From: Bradyrhizobium sp. 186
GTDB lineage: Bacteria; Pseudomonadota; Alphaproteobacteria; Rhizobiales; Xanthobacteraceae
Assembly (NCBI RefSeq): GCF_023101685.1
Contig: NZ_CP082164.1
Location: forward strand, 558,001-622,000
DNA length: 64,000 nucleotides
Direction of reading: 5' to 3'
Every line of letters starts with the position of its first letter. Position 1 is the stretch's first letter. Shown here piece by piece: positions 17,546-25,291 of this stretch. The notes under the pieces are model-generated. The model was not told the DNA's origin. It saw only the letters and a list, made by a program, of their open reading frames with translations, and searched no databases. A program made the translations under genes and the position numbers.

Positions 17546-18639
17546 TCCGCGCTTTCGATGCCTTGTCACTGCCGATGCTGCGCTGGCTCGATCCGGAGGA
17601 TGCGCATCGCCTCGCGATCCAGGGTCTGCGCTTCCTGCCGCCGGGCAAGCCGCGGCCCGACGATCCCAAGCTCGCGGTGCGCGCCTTCGGCCTCAACTTT
17701 CCCAATCCGATCGGCATGGCCGCCGGTTTCGACAAGAGCGCGGAGGTGCCAGATGCGCTGCTGCGGCTCGGCTTCGGTTTCGTCGAGATCGGCTCGGTGA
17801 CACCGAAGCCGCAAAGCGGCAATCCACGGCCGCGGCTGTTTCGGCTCGAGCGCGACGAGGCCGTCATCAACCGCATGGGCTTCAACAATGACGGCGCCGA
17901 AGCCGCGTTGCGCAGGCTCGCCACGCGCGCGCAGCATGGTGGCATCGTCGGCGTCAATGTCGGCGCCAACAAGGATTCACCCGACCGCGTCGCCGATTAC
18001 GTCAAGCTGATCGAGACCTTTGCGCCGGTCGCGAGCTATTTCACCATCAACGTGTCATCGCCGAACACGCCGGGCCTGCGCAACCTCCAGGAGGGCGCGC
18101 TGCTCAACGATCTCCTCGCAAAAGTGATCGATGCGCGCGAGCGGGTGCGCCAGAAGGCCGGCGACACGCCGGTGCTGCTCAAGATCGCGCCCGACCTCAG
18201 TCTCGCCCAGCTCGACGACGTCGTACAGGTTGCGCGCTCGCGCCGGGTCGACGGCATGATCGTGTCGAACACGACGATCGCGCGGCCGAGCACGCTGCGC
18301 GAGCAGATGCGGGCGAAGGAGCAGGGTGGCCTGTCCGGCCGGCCGTTGTTCCGCCTGTCGACGCGCATGGTCGCGGAGACCTACGTGCGCGTCGAGGGCG
18401 CGTTCCCCCTGATCGGCGTCGGCGGCGTCGATTCGGGCGGCGCCGCGCTGACGAAAATCCGCGCCGGCGCCACGCTGATCCAGCTCTATTCGTCGCTGGT
18501 CTACAAAGGCCTCAGCCTCGTCGACGAGATCAAGCGTGACCTCACGTCGACGCTGTTGCGGACGGGACGGGATTCCCTCTCCGAAATCGTCGGCGCCGAC
18601 GCCGCGACGCTCACGGCGGAAGACTGGCCGGGGATGTGA
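17542..18639 (+). CDS. pyrD: Dihydroorotate dehydrogenase (quinone), class 2
   Basis: A 365-residue membrane-associated flavoenzyme that oxidises dihydroorotate to orotate with ubiquinone in pyrimidine synthesis. The class 2 N-terminal helices (MLRWLDPEDAHRLAIQGL) that dock to the membrane are present. FMN-site and catalytic segments include NPIGMAAGFDKSAE, GSVTPKPQSGNPRPRLFRL, NRMGFNNDG, FTINVSSPNTPGLR (base Ser in class 2) and LIGVGGVDSG. It starts with GTG overlapping the DUF952 stop. Confidence 0.96.
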   Translation: MIRAFDALSLPMLRWLDPEDAHRLAIQGLRFLPPGKPRPDDPKLAVRAFGLNFPNPIGMAAGFDKSAEVPDALLRLGFGFVEIGSVTPKPQSGNPRPRLFRLERDEAVINRMGFNNDGAEAALRRLATRAQHGGIVGVNVGANKDSPDRVADYVKLIETFAPVASYFTINVSSPNTPGLRNLQEGALLNDLLAKVIDARERVRQKAGDTPVLLKIAPDLSLAQLDDVVQVARSRRVDGMIVSNTTIARPSTLREQMRAKEQGGLSGRPLFRLSTRMVAETYVRVEGAFPLIGVGGVDSGGAALTKIRAGATLIQLYSSLVYKGLSLVDEIKRDLTSTLLRTGRDSLSEIVGADAATLTAEDWPGM

Positions 18640-18650
18640 GGCGCGACCGC

Positions 18651-18734
18651 GTAGCCCGGATGGAGCGAAGCGAAATCCGGGATCTGTCCACTGGCTCGAA
18701 AGTCCCGGATTTCGCTTCGCTCCATCCGGGCTAC
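18651..18734 (+). repeat. Palindromic repeat, GTAGCCCGGATGGAGCG family
   Basis: Arms GTAGCCCGGATGGAGCGAAG and CTTCGCTCCATCCGGGCTAC are perfect mirror images; the stems extend inwards through CGAAATCCGGGA. A second copy is at 48256-48340. The right edge overlaps the MATE gene: the repeat's CTA at 18731-18733 is the TAG stop codon of that gene. Confidence 0.95.
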
Positions 18735-20056
18735 GATCGCGGAAACGTCGCCCTGAACTGCGCCGGATAGCGCGCGGCCTGTAATCCGCCGCGCGCGACG
18801 TAGGAGGCGATTAGCGCGCTCCACAGTCCGGCATTGCCGAACGATTGCAGCGCCCACCATGCGGCGAGGAAGATCGCGAGCGAGGCCAGCATCAGATTGC
18901 GCATCTCGCGTGCCCAGGTCGCGCCGATATAGATGCCGTCGAAGCCGAAGGCGAACACGCCGGGAATGGGCGCAAACACGACGAACGGCAGGAATTCGCG
19001 CGCGCTGCGGCGAACGGTTTCGCTCGCCGTCATGAAATCGATCAGATTCGGCCCGAACAGGGCGAAAAGTGCCGACACGACCAGCGCGAAGCCGAGTCCC
19101 CACAGCAGCACCAGCCGGGTCGAATCGGAAAATCCGTTGGCATCGCGCGCGCCAAAAGTGCGGCCGCAGAGCTGCTGGGCTGCGTTGGCAAGACCGTCGA
19201 GGAAGAAGGCGCTGACCAGCAGGAAATTGTTGAGCACGGAATTCGCGGCCAGCGTGACGTCGCCGGCCCGCGCGCCCTTGGCGGTGAAGAACAGGAACAC
19301 GGCGATCAGCGCCGCGGTGCGGATCAGGATGTCGGAGTTCACCGACAGCATCCGCATCAGTTTTGTCCGGTCGAACAGGGTTGCGTAGGGCACGGCGAAG
19401 CCGCCGTCGGCATAGCGGCGGCAGACGATCACGCCGAGCCCGAATCCAACCGCTTCCGAGAGCACCGCGGCGATCGCCGCGCCGGCAATGCCGGCGTCGT
19501 AGACCAGCACCAGCAGTATCGTCGCGATCATGTTGACGAGGTTGATGACGACCTGGAGCAGCAACGCCGGATTGGCACGGGCCTGGCCGATCAGCCAACC
19601 GAGGATGACGTAGTTGGCGAGCGCGAGCGGCGCCGACCAGATCCGGATCGTGAAGTAGGTCTTGGCGGCGCGCGTGACGCCCTCGCTGCCGCCCATCAGG
19701 TCCAACAGCACGGCGGCCAGCGGCAGTTGCATCGCGATCAGCGCAGCCCCGATCAGGCCGGCAAGGATGAAGCCGCGCACCAAGATCGCGGTTGGTTCGC
19801 GCGTCTCGCCGGAGCCAAGCGCCTGCGCGGTGAAGGCGAGCGTGCTCATGCGCAGGAAGGCGAACAGCCAGAACAGGCAATCGAAGATCACCGACGCCAT
19901 CGCGACGCCGCCGAGCAGCGCGGCATCGTCCAGCCGCCCGATTGCCGTGGTCGAGACCACGCCGATCAGCGGCGTGGTGAGGTTCGCGACCATCGCGGGA
20001 CCGGCGATGGCGAACACCTGGCGGCTGCCGACTCTGGGATGAACGGGCGCGTGCAT
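18731..20056 (-). CDS. MATE-family multidrug/Na+ antiporter (DinF-like)
   Basis: A 441-residue integral membrane protein with about 12 hydrophobic helices in two related halves. The first half opens FAIAGPAMVANLTTPLIGVVSTTAIG, as in DinF/NorM exporters; an equivalent segment in the second half begins RLVLLWGLGFALVVSAL. It should export cationic drugs or metabolites using an ion gradient. It lies one base downstream of the MBL hydrolase gene, so they form one transcript. Its stop codon is provided by the palindromic repeat at 18651-18734. Confidence 0.9.
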   Translation of the reverse strand: MHAPVHPRVGSRQVFAIAGPAMVANLTTPLIGVVSTTAIGRLDDAALLGGVAMASVIFDCLFWLFAFLRMSTLAFTAQALGSGETREPTAILVRGFILAGLIGAALIAMQLPLAAVLLDLMGGSEGVTRAAKTYFTIRIWSAPLALANYVILGWLIGQARANPALLLQVVINLVNMIATILLVLVYDAGIAGAAIAAVLSEAVGFGLGVIVCRRYADGGFAVPYATLFDRTKLMRMLSVNSDILIRTAALIAVFLFFTAKGARAGDVTLAANSVLNNFLLVSAFFLDGLANAAQQLCGRTFGARDANGFSDSTRLVLLWGLGFALVVSALFALFGPNLIDFMTASETVRRSAREFLPFVVFAPIPGVFAFGFDGIYIGATWAREMRNLMLASLAIFLAAWWALQSFGNAGLWSALIASYVARGGLQAARYPAQFRATFPRS

Positions 20057-20057
20057 G

Positions 20058-20792
20058 TCAGAACACGAGCACCATGCCGTCTTCGGCGGCGAGATGCGCG
20101 ATGTCGTCGAGGCGCGACAACACGTCGTCGCTCATATGGGTGAGGACGAGCCGCTTGGCGCCGATGGCGGGCAAATGCTGTTCCAATGTCTTCAGGCTGA
20201 GATGGTTCTTGACCACCTTCTCGTACATGTAGGCTTCCGCGATGAAAAGGTCGGCGCCATGCGCCAGCGGAATGAGCGTCTCCGTCCAGTCGGTATCGGC
20301 GCTGTAGGCGAGCGTGCGGCCCTCGGCCTCGACGCGATAAGCGAGAACGGGACCACCGGATTCGCCGTGCACGACCGGGTAGGGCGTCACCGTCACCGCG
20401 CCGAAGCTGCGGCTCTGCTCCGGCGCCAGCTCAATGACGGAGAGATCGAAGCGCTGCTTTGTCTTCGAGGAGTGCTCGAACAGCGCCTCCATCACCTGCG
20501 TGAGCCGCGTCTCGATCCCTGCGGGGCCTGCGATCGTCAGCGGCCGCGTCCGACGTGAAAACTGCGCATCGAGCAGGAAGAACGGCAGGCCGGCGAAATG
20601 ATCGCCGTGGAAATGCGTGATCAGGATCAGGTCGATGTCGTTCCGATCGATCGCGAGCCGTTTCAGCGCCGGCAGAACCGACGCGCCGCAATCGATCAGG
20701 AAATTGGCCTCGCGCCCCGAGACGTGGAAGCAGGTGTTGAGCCTGCCACCCGAGCCGAAGGCGTCGCCGCAACCGACAAAGTGCAATTGCAT
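20058..20792 (-). CDS. MBL-fold metallohydrolase (RNase Z-like)
   Basis: A 244-residue metallo-beta-lactamase-fold protein. The zinc motif THFHGDH is at residues 59-65, with further ligands in PVVHGESGG (His) and SADTDWTE (Asp) and a late LTHMSDD. The opening LHFVGCGDAFGSGGRLNTCF resembles RNase Z and arylsulfatase relatives. It could act on RNA ends or small esters; no exosite arm typical of tRNase Z is evident, so a small-molecule role is as likely. It is upstream of and coupled to the MATE gene. Confidence 0.85.
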   Translation of the reverse strand: MQLHFVGCGDAFGSGGRLNTCFHVSGREANFLIDCGASVLPALKRLAIDRNDIDLILITHFHGDHFAGLPFFLLDAQFSRRTRPLTIAGPAGIETRLTQVMEALFEHSSKTKQRFDLSVIELAPEQSRSFGAVTVTPYPVVHGESGGPVLAYRVEAEGRTLAYSADTDWTETLIPLAHGADLFIAEAYMYEKVVKNHLSLKTLEQHLPAIGAKRLVLTHMSDDVLSRLDDIAHLAAEDGMVLVF

Positions 20793-20813
20793 CGGCTGCG
20801 GGCTCCCAAAATC

Positions 20814-21119
20814 TCACCGGCCGCGTGGCGTGCCGAAAACGCGCATCAGCAGCCAGATCGGGACCACGATGACGGCGCCGAGCAGGAAGTAACGCCACAG
20901 CCAGTTGACGGTATCGAACCCGAGATCCCACAGCCGCTGGAACAGCAGGCGAATGCTGTAGATGATGTTCCAGGGATCGAAGCCGACCGCCGCGAGCACG
21001 ACGCCGACCAGGATCGAGAGCAGGACCAGGCGGAACGCGACCGCCAGCGGCGAGCCGCCGAGAAAGCGGTTCAGGCCATCACTGCGGCCGGCCGGCAAAT
21101 CTCTGACGTCGTGGGCCAT
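20814..21119 (-). CDS. DUF6460-type small membrane protein
   Basis: A 101-residue protein with two hydrophobic helices (AFRLVLLSILVGVVLAAVGF and YFLLGAVIVVPIWLLMRVF) separated by an amphipathic segment rich in Trp and Arg. I match it to the DUF6460 pattern of rhizobial proteins from memory. The ATG at 21119 has a GAGGAG site seven bases upstream. It lies 21 bases upstream of the MBL/MATE pair and 75 bases downstream of the ligase gene on the same strand. Confidence 0.7.
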   Translation of the reverse strand: MAHDVRDLPAGRSDGLNRFLGGSPLAVAFRLVLLSILVGVVLAAVGFDPWNIIYSIRLLFQRLWDLGFDTVNWLWRYFLLGAVIVVPIWLLMRVFGTPRGR

Positions 21120-21193
21120 CGCAAAACTCCTCGCGGGGGGGTAGCCCCGATTATAGGTCACGGCGGGGCACATGGGGAACCCGCATTCCGCCG

Positions 21194-23083
21194 TCAATGG
21201 CCATCCGCAGTCGCCGCAATCTTAATTGTTGGTAGGGATTCGTCCGTCTTCAGCATCTTTTCCAGCGTTTCCAGCCGGTCGGCCTCTCGCGGCGGCTTGT
21301 CCCAGCGCAGCCGGCTGATGCGGGGAAAGCGCATGGCGATGCCGGATTTGTGCCGGGGCGAGCGCTGAAGGCCCTCGAAGGCGACCTCCAGCACCAGCCC
21401 CTTGTCCGCCTCGTGCACGACATGGCGGACGGGGCCGAACTTTTCCGTGGTGTTGCGGCGGACGAAGCGATCGATCTGGAGCAGCTCCTCGTCAGTGAAG
21501 CCGAAATAGGCCTTGCCGACCGGCACCAGCTCGTCGCCGGTCCAGACGCCAAAGGTGTAGTCGGAATAATAGGACGAGCGCTTGCCGTGGCCGCGCTGCG
21601 CATACATCAGCACGGCGTCGATGATGTGGGGATCGCGCTTCCATTTCCACCACTGTCCCTTCGGCCGTCCGGGCAGATAGGGCGCGTCGCGCCGCTTCAG
21701 CATCACGCCTTCGACGGCGTCGGCGTCCTCACCTGCGCCCGCGCTCGCCGGATCAGCGCGCGCGGCCGTGAGTGCGTCCCAACTTGCGAAGGGGACTGTG
21801 GGCGAGAGATCAATGCGGGGATCGTCGAGCTTCTTGACGAATGTCTCCAGCCGTTCGCGCCGCTCGGCGAAGGGCAGTTCGCGCAGATCGTTCTCGTCGT
21901 CGCCGAGCAGGTCGTAGGCGCGCAGATGGATCGGAAACTCTTTGATCAGCTTGGGCGACACGACCTTGCGGTTGAGCCGCTGTTGCAGAACATTGAAGCT
22001 CTGCACGCGGCTATCACGCAGGATCAGGAGCTCACCGTCGATCGCGCCGGGCAGGCGCAACGACGGCGTGAGGTCGGGAAAGCTCCCCGTGATGTCCTCG
22101 CCGGTGCGCGAATAGAGCCGCGCGGTGATATGGCCGTGCTCGTCGCGGCCTGCGACCGCCTGCACGCGGATGCCGTCCCATTTCCACTCGGCGATGTAGT
22201 CGGCGGGATCGAGCGCGGTAAAATCGGTCTCCTCGATCGCATGCGCCAGCATCACCGGGCGGAACGGCGCGGGATCGCGATTAACGGGCTTTTCGTCGCG
22301 GCCTTCGAGCCAGGCGAACAGCTCGAGGTAGGGCGGCGCGAGACCGGGCCAGATCAACTCGACCTCATGCGGATCCTTGTCGCCGAGCGCGGCCGCGGCG
22401 GTTTTTGCCAAGCGCGCGGAGATGCCGATGCGCAAGCTCCCGGTGACGAGTTTCAACAGCGCCCAGCGGCCGGCTTCGTCGAGCTCGTCGAGCCAGCGCT
22501 CGAGCTGCTTTGGCAGCTCGGTCTTGCCGAGCGTGCGCAGTGTGGTGACGACTTCGGTGAGTGTTGGAGGTGGCGGGTTGTTGTGATCGCGCGGGTGGGA
22601 CTCATCGGCATCTCGCCCGGAGTACCCCCCTCCCTGACCCTCCCCCGCAAGGGGGGAGGGAACGGAGAGTCGCGTGCGTCCGTCACTTCCGAAATCGTTG
22701 TCAGTTGCTTTGTTCGTACGTCGCCCAGCATCGCGCTGCGCTCCCTCCCCCCTTGCGGGGGAGGGCGGGGGAGGGGAGTAGCCCGGAAAAGACTCATCGT
22801 TATCGAGCACCCGCTTCGGCCACATCAGCGCCACCGTCTCCGAGAGATCGCCGACGTAGTCATAGGACAGCTCGAACAGCACCGGGTCGGTGCGCGCCGC
22901 TATCAGGTCGCGGATCAGCGCGGGCTTGGCATGCTTGAAGCTCAGCGCGCCGGTCAGCGCCGCCAGTGCATAGCCACGATCGGGATCGCCGGCCTCGCGA
23001 AAATAGCGCGTGATCAGCCGCAGCTTGTTGTTGCGGCCCGGCTCGTAGGCGAGGCGGTCGAGCAGTTCGGCGAAGCGGTTCAT
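21194..23083 (-). CDS. ATP-dependent DNA ligase, ligase-associated repair cluster (cisplatin-response type)
   Basis: A 629-residue ligase. Motif I, with the lysine that is adenylylated, is EWKWDGIR (K301); motif Ia/III-like segments are RLYSRTGED and AIDGELLIL, motif IV is EGVMLKRRD (about 458-466) and motif V is GQWWKWKRD. An N-terminal helical domain precedes the adenylyltransferase and OB domains, as in the ligases of the Lhr-PdeM-LIG-EXO set. Residues about 101-155 are not ligase sequence: they are translation of a palindromic repeat inserted in frame. Without it the protein would be about 574 residues. Its start overlaps the exonuclease stop by four bases. Confidence 0.93.
   Translation of the reverse strand: MNRFAELLDRLAYEPGRNNKLRLITRYFREAGDPDRGYALAALTGALSFKHAKPALIRDLIAARTDPVLFELSYDYVGDLSETVALMWPKRVLDNDESFPGYSPPPPSPARGEGAQRDAGRRTNKATDNDFGSDGRTRLSVPSPLAGEGQGGGYSGRDADESHPRDHNNPPPPTLTEVVTTLRTLGKTELPKQLERWLDELDEAGRWALLKLVTGSLRIGISARLAKTAAAALGDKDPHEVELIWPGLAPPYLELFAWLEGRDEKPVNRDPAPFRPVMLAHAIEETDFTALDPADYIAEWKWDGIRVQAVAGRDEHGHITARLYSRTGEDITGSFPDLTPSLRLPGAIDGELLILRDSRVQSFNVLQQRLNRKVVSPKLIKEFPIHLRAYDLLGDDENDLRELPFAERRERLETFVKKLDDPRIDLSPTVPFASWDALTAARADPASAGAGEDADAVEGVMLKRRDAPYLPGRPKGQWWKWKRDPHIIDAVLMYAQRGHGKRSSYYSDYTFGVWTGDELVPVGKAYFGFTDEELLQIDRFVRRNTTEKFGPVRHVVHEADKGLVLEVAFEGLQRSPRHKSGIAMRFPRISRLRWDKPPREADRLETLEKMLKTDESLPTIKIAATADGH
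22621..22781 (-). repeat. Palindromic repeat of the CTCTCCC family inside the DNA ligase coding sequence
   Basis: About 160 bp with arms of roughly 40 bp: left CCCTCCCCCGCAAGGGGGGA is mirrored by right TCCCCCCTTGCGGGGGAGGG. It interrupts the ligase frame without a stop or frameshift. The minus-strand reading gives PPPSPARGEG at one arm and VPSPLAGEGQGGG at the other, peptides that are purely repeat-derived. It lies between the N-terminal helical region and the catalytic domain. Confidence 0.92.
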
Positions 23084-24126
23084 GCTTCGGCCTCATCAGC
23101 GAGCGGCGCCTCGCTCTCCTCTTCGTCGCCATAGCCAACGAGATCGAGCGGCTGCGCCTTCAGGCCTTTGCTTTTGCACCAATGTACCAGCGCGTCTTCC
23201 TGGCCGTGGGTAACCCAGATCTCGCGGGCGCCGGTCGCGGCGATGGTCGCGGTGAGGCCGTCCCAATCGGCATGGTCGGAAATCACCAGCGGCAGCTCGA
23301 TGCCCCGCTGCCATGCACGCGCGCGCACGCGCATCCAGCCCGAGGCGAAGGCGGTGACGGGATCGGGAAACCGCCTTGTCCAGAGATCTGATGTCGCCGA
23401 GGGCGGGGCCAGCGTGATGGTGCCGGCGAGCGCGGCCTTTTTCACGCCCTTCACCGGCCGCAGCTCGCCGAGCTCGATCCCGCGGCTCTGGTAGTAGTGC
23501 GTGATCTTTTCCATCGCGCCATGCACGTAGATCGGCGCGCCGTAGCCGGCCTGCCGCAACAGCGCGATCAGGCGCTGCGCCTTGCCGAGCGAATAGGCGC
23601 CGACGAGGTGCGCGCGCTCGGGAAACAGCGCGACGGAGGCCAGCAGCTTCTTCACCTCATCGGCCGCATCGCCGTGGCGAAAGACCGGCAGTCCGAAGGT
23701 TGCCTCGGTGATGAAGACGTCGCAGGGCACGAGCTCGAACGGCGTGCAGGTCGGGTCGGGCGCGTCCTTGTAGTCGCCGGAGGCGACGATGCAGGTATCC
23801 TTGCAGGTCACCGCGACCTGGGCCGAACCGAGCACATGGCCGGCCGGGTGAAATTTCACGCTGACGTCGCCGAGCCGAATCTCCTCGCCATAGCGGATCG
23901 CTTGCGTCGAGCCGGCAAAATTCTCGCCATAGCGCAGCCGCATCATGTCCAGCGTTTCCTGCGTCGCCAGCACCGCGCCATGGCCGGCGCGGGCATGGTC
24001 GGAATGGCCGTGGGTGATCACGGCCCGCTCGACCGGGCGCACCGGGTCGATATGGAAGCCGCCGGGCTTGCAGCACAGGCCGGCGGCAACGGGCAGCAGG
24101 ATGTCTTGCGGACGCATGCGCATCAT
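23080..24126 (-). CDS. Ligase-associated DNA exonuclease (MBL/beta-CASP fold)
   Basis: A 348-residue metallo-beta-lactamase/beta-CASP nuclease related to SNM1/Artemis. The metal motif is THGHSDHARAG near residues 38-48, with FHPAGHVLGSAQV (second His region), IVASGDYKDA (Asp) and late VISDHADWDGL (His). In the Lhr-PdeM-LIG-EXO gene set this protein is the nuclease partner of the ATP-dependent ligase. Its TGA overlaps the ligase ATG by four bases. Several ATG codons are stacked at the start (24126, 24123, 24117) and no clear ribosome site separates them. Confidence 0.9.
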   Translation of the reverse strand: MMRMRPQDILLPVAAGLCCKPGGFHIDPVRPVERAVITHGHSDHARAGHGAVLATQETLDMMRLRYGENFAGSTQAIRYGEEIRLGDVSVKFHPAGHVLGSAQVAVTCKDTCIVASGDYKDAPDPTCTPFELVPCDVFITEATFGLPVFRHGDAADEVKKLLASVALFPERAHLVGAYSLGKAQRLIALLRQAGYGAPIYVHGAMEKITHYYQSRGIELGELRPVKGVKKAALAGTITLAPPSATSDLWTRRFPDPVTAFASGWMRVRARAWQRGIELPLVISDHADWDGLTATIAATGAREIWVTHGQEDALVHWCKSKGLKAQPLDLVGYGDEEESEAPLADEAEA

Positions 24127-24150
24127 ATAGGCAGCAGAGGCGCGAATTCA

Positions 24151-24195
24151 CCCGTCATGCGCGGGCTTGACCCGCGCATCCATCTTCTTAAAGAG
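24151..24195 (+). repeat. Half copy of the CGTCATG-type palindromic repeat
   Basis: CGTCATGCGCGGGCTTGACC followed by CGCGCATCCATC is the left arm of the family seen at 8596 and 29356; the right arm is missing. It lies in the divergent gap between the exonuclease gene and the TPR-methyltransferase gene. Confidence 0.75.
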
Positions 24196-24246
24196 TTCTT
24201 TTTTTGATGGGATTGCCGGGCCCCCGGCAGTGACGAGCCGAGTTCC

Positions 24247-25173
24247 ATGCCCCTGCGCCTATTCCAGTCCTCCGGCGATCTGATGGCCGACCGCCGTTTC
24301 GAGTTCGCGCGCGACCTCCAGCTCAAGGGCGATCTGCCTGCCGCGGCCGACCTGCTGGAGCAGGCGATCGAGCTTGCGCCGAACTTCATCTCGGCCTGGT
24401 TCACGCTCGGCGAAATTCGCGCGCAGCTCGGCGAGCGCGACAAGGCCATCGCGGCCTTCCGAAAATCGCGCGAGTCCGATGCGAGCGATCAGCACGGCGC
24501 CCACCTGCATTTGATACGCCTCGGCGACGAGCGATTGTCCGAAATGCCAAAGGCATATGTGCAGGCGTTGTTCGATCAATATGCGCCGCGCTTCGAGCAC
24601 GTGCTGGTCAACGATCTCGATTATCGCGCGCCGTCGCTGATCTTCAAGGCGGTGATTGCCGCGCGCGTCCCCGCGAAGAAGCCTGCCTTGTTCAAGCGCG
24701 CCATCGATCTCGGCTGCGGCACGGGCCTTGCGGCCGTCGCCTTCGCAAAACAGGTCGATCATTTCATCGGCATTGATCTGTCGCCCGGCATGATCAAGGA
24801 GGCGCGTGCCACCAATCTCTATGCCGAGCTCGAAGTCGCCGACATGATCGAGGGCCTCCGCGGCAAGAGCGATGCGAGCGCGAACCTCGTCGTAGCCGCG
24901 GATGCGTTCGTCTATCTGTCCGATCTCGCGCCGGTGCTGAGCGAAGCCAGGCGCGTGCTCGCGCCCAGTGGCGTGCTTGCGTTCACGCTGGAGACGCATG
25001 ACGGCAGTGGCGTCATTCTCGGCGAGGGGCTGCGTTATGCCCATTCCGCGGAATATGCGCGCGGTGCGATTGTCCGGGCCGGGCTCAAGCTCTTGACTCT
25101 GGAGTCCGCCTCTCCACGGATCGAGAACAACGAGCCGGTGCGCGGCCTCGTCGTCGTCGCCGAGAAAACTTGA
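24247..25173 (+). CDS. TPR-containing class I SAM-dependent methyltransferase
   Basis: A 308-residue two-part protein. Residues about 15-95 form TPR-like helices (FEFARDLQLKGDLPAAADLL and AWFTLGEIRAQLGERDKAIA). The methyltransferase domain has motif I AIDLGCGTGLAAVAF near residue 155, the acidic end FIGIDLSPGMI, and post-motifs LVVAADAFVYLSDL and RRVLAPSGVLAF. The fold resembles methyltransferase-11 enzymes acting on small molecules or proteins. It sits between the two halves of the ligase-associated repair cluster, divergent from the exonuclease. Whether it takes part in repair is not known; position alone suggests it. Confidence 0.87.
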   Translation: MPLRLFQSSGDLMADRRFEFARDLQLKGDLPAAADLLEQAIELAPNFISAWFTLGEIRAQLGERDKAIAAFRKSRESDASDQHGAHLHLIRLGDERLSEMPKAYVQALFDQYAPRFEHVLVNDLDYRAPSLIFKAVIAARVPAKKPALFKRAIDLGCGTGLAAVAFAKQVDHFIGIDLSPGMIKEARATNLYAELEVADMIEGLRGKSDASANLVVAADAFVYLSDLAPVLSEARRVLAPSGVLAFTLETHDGSGVILGEGLRYAHSAEYARGAIVRAGLKLLTLESASPRIENNEPVRGLVVVAEKT

Positions 25174-25291
25174 GTCTAGGCGCTATACGCGACGCGATTT
25201 GAGCGTCATTGCGTCGCAAAGCGGCGACTTCCTACTTGCGACACGTGCTGCGATACCAGCACAATGCGCGCGCCAGGGAGAAACAAAAGCA

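Noticed and set aside
21350..23134. 594-residue plus-strand frame opposite the DNA ligase
   Set aside because: The ligase motifs on the other strand are unmistakable; this frame has no domain and no ribosome site.
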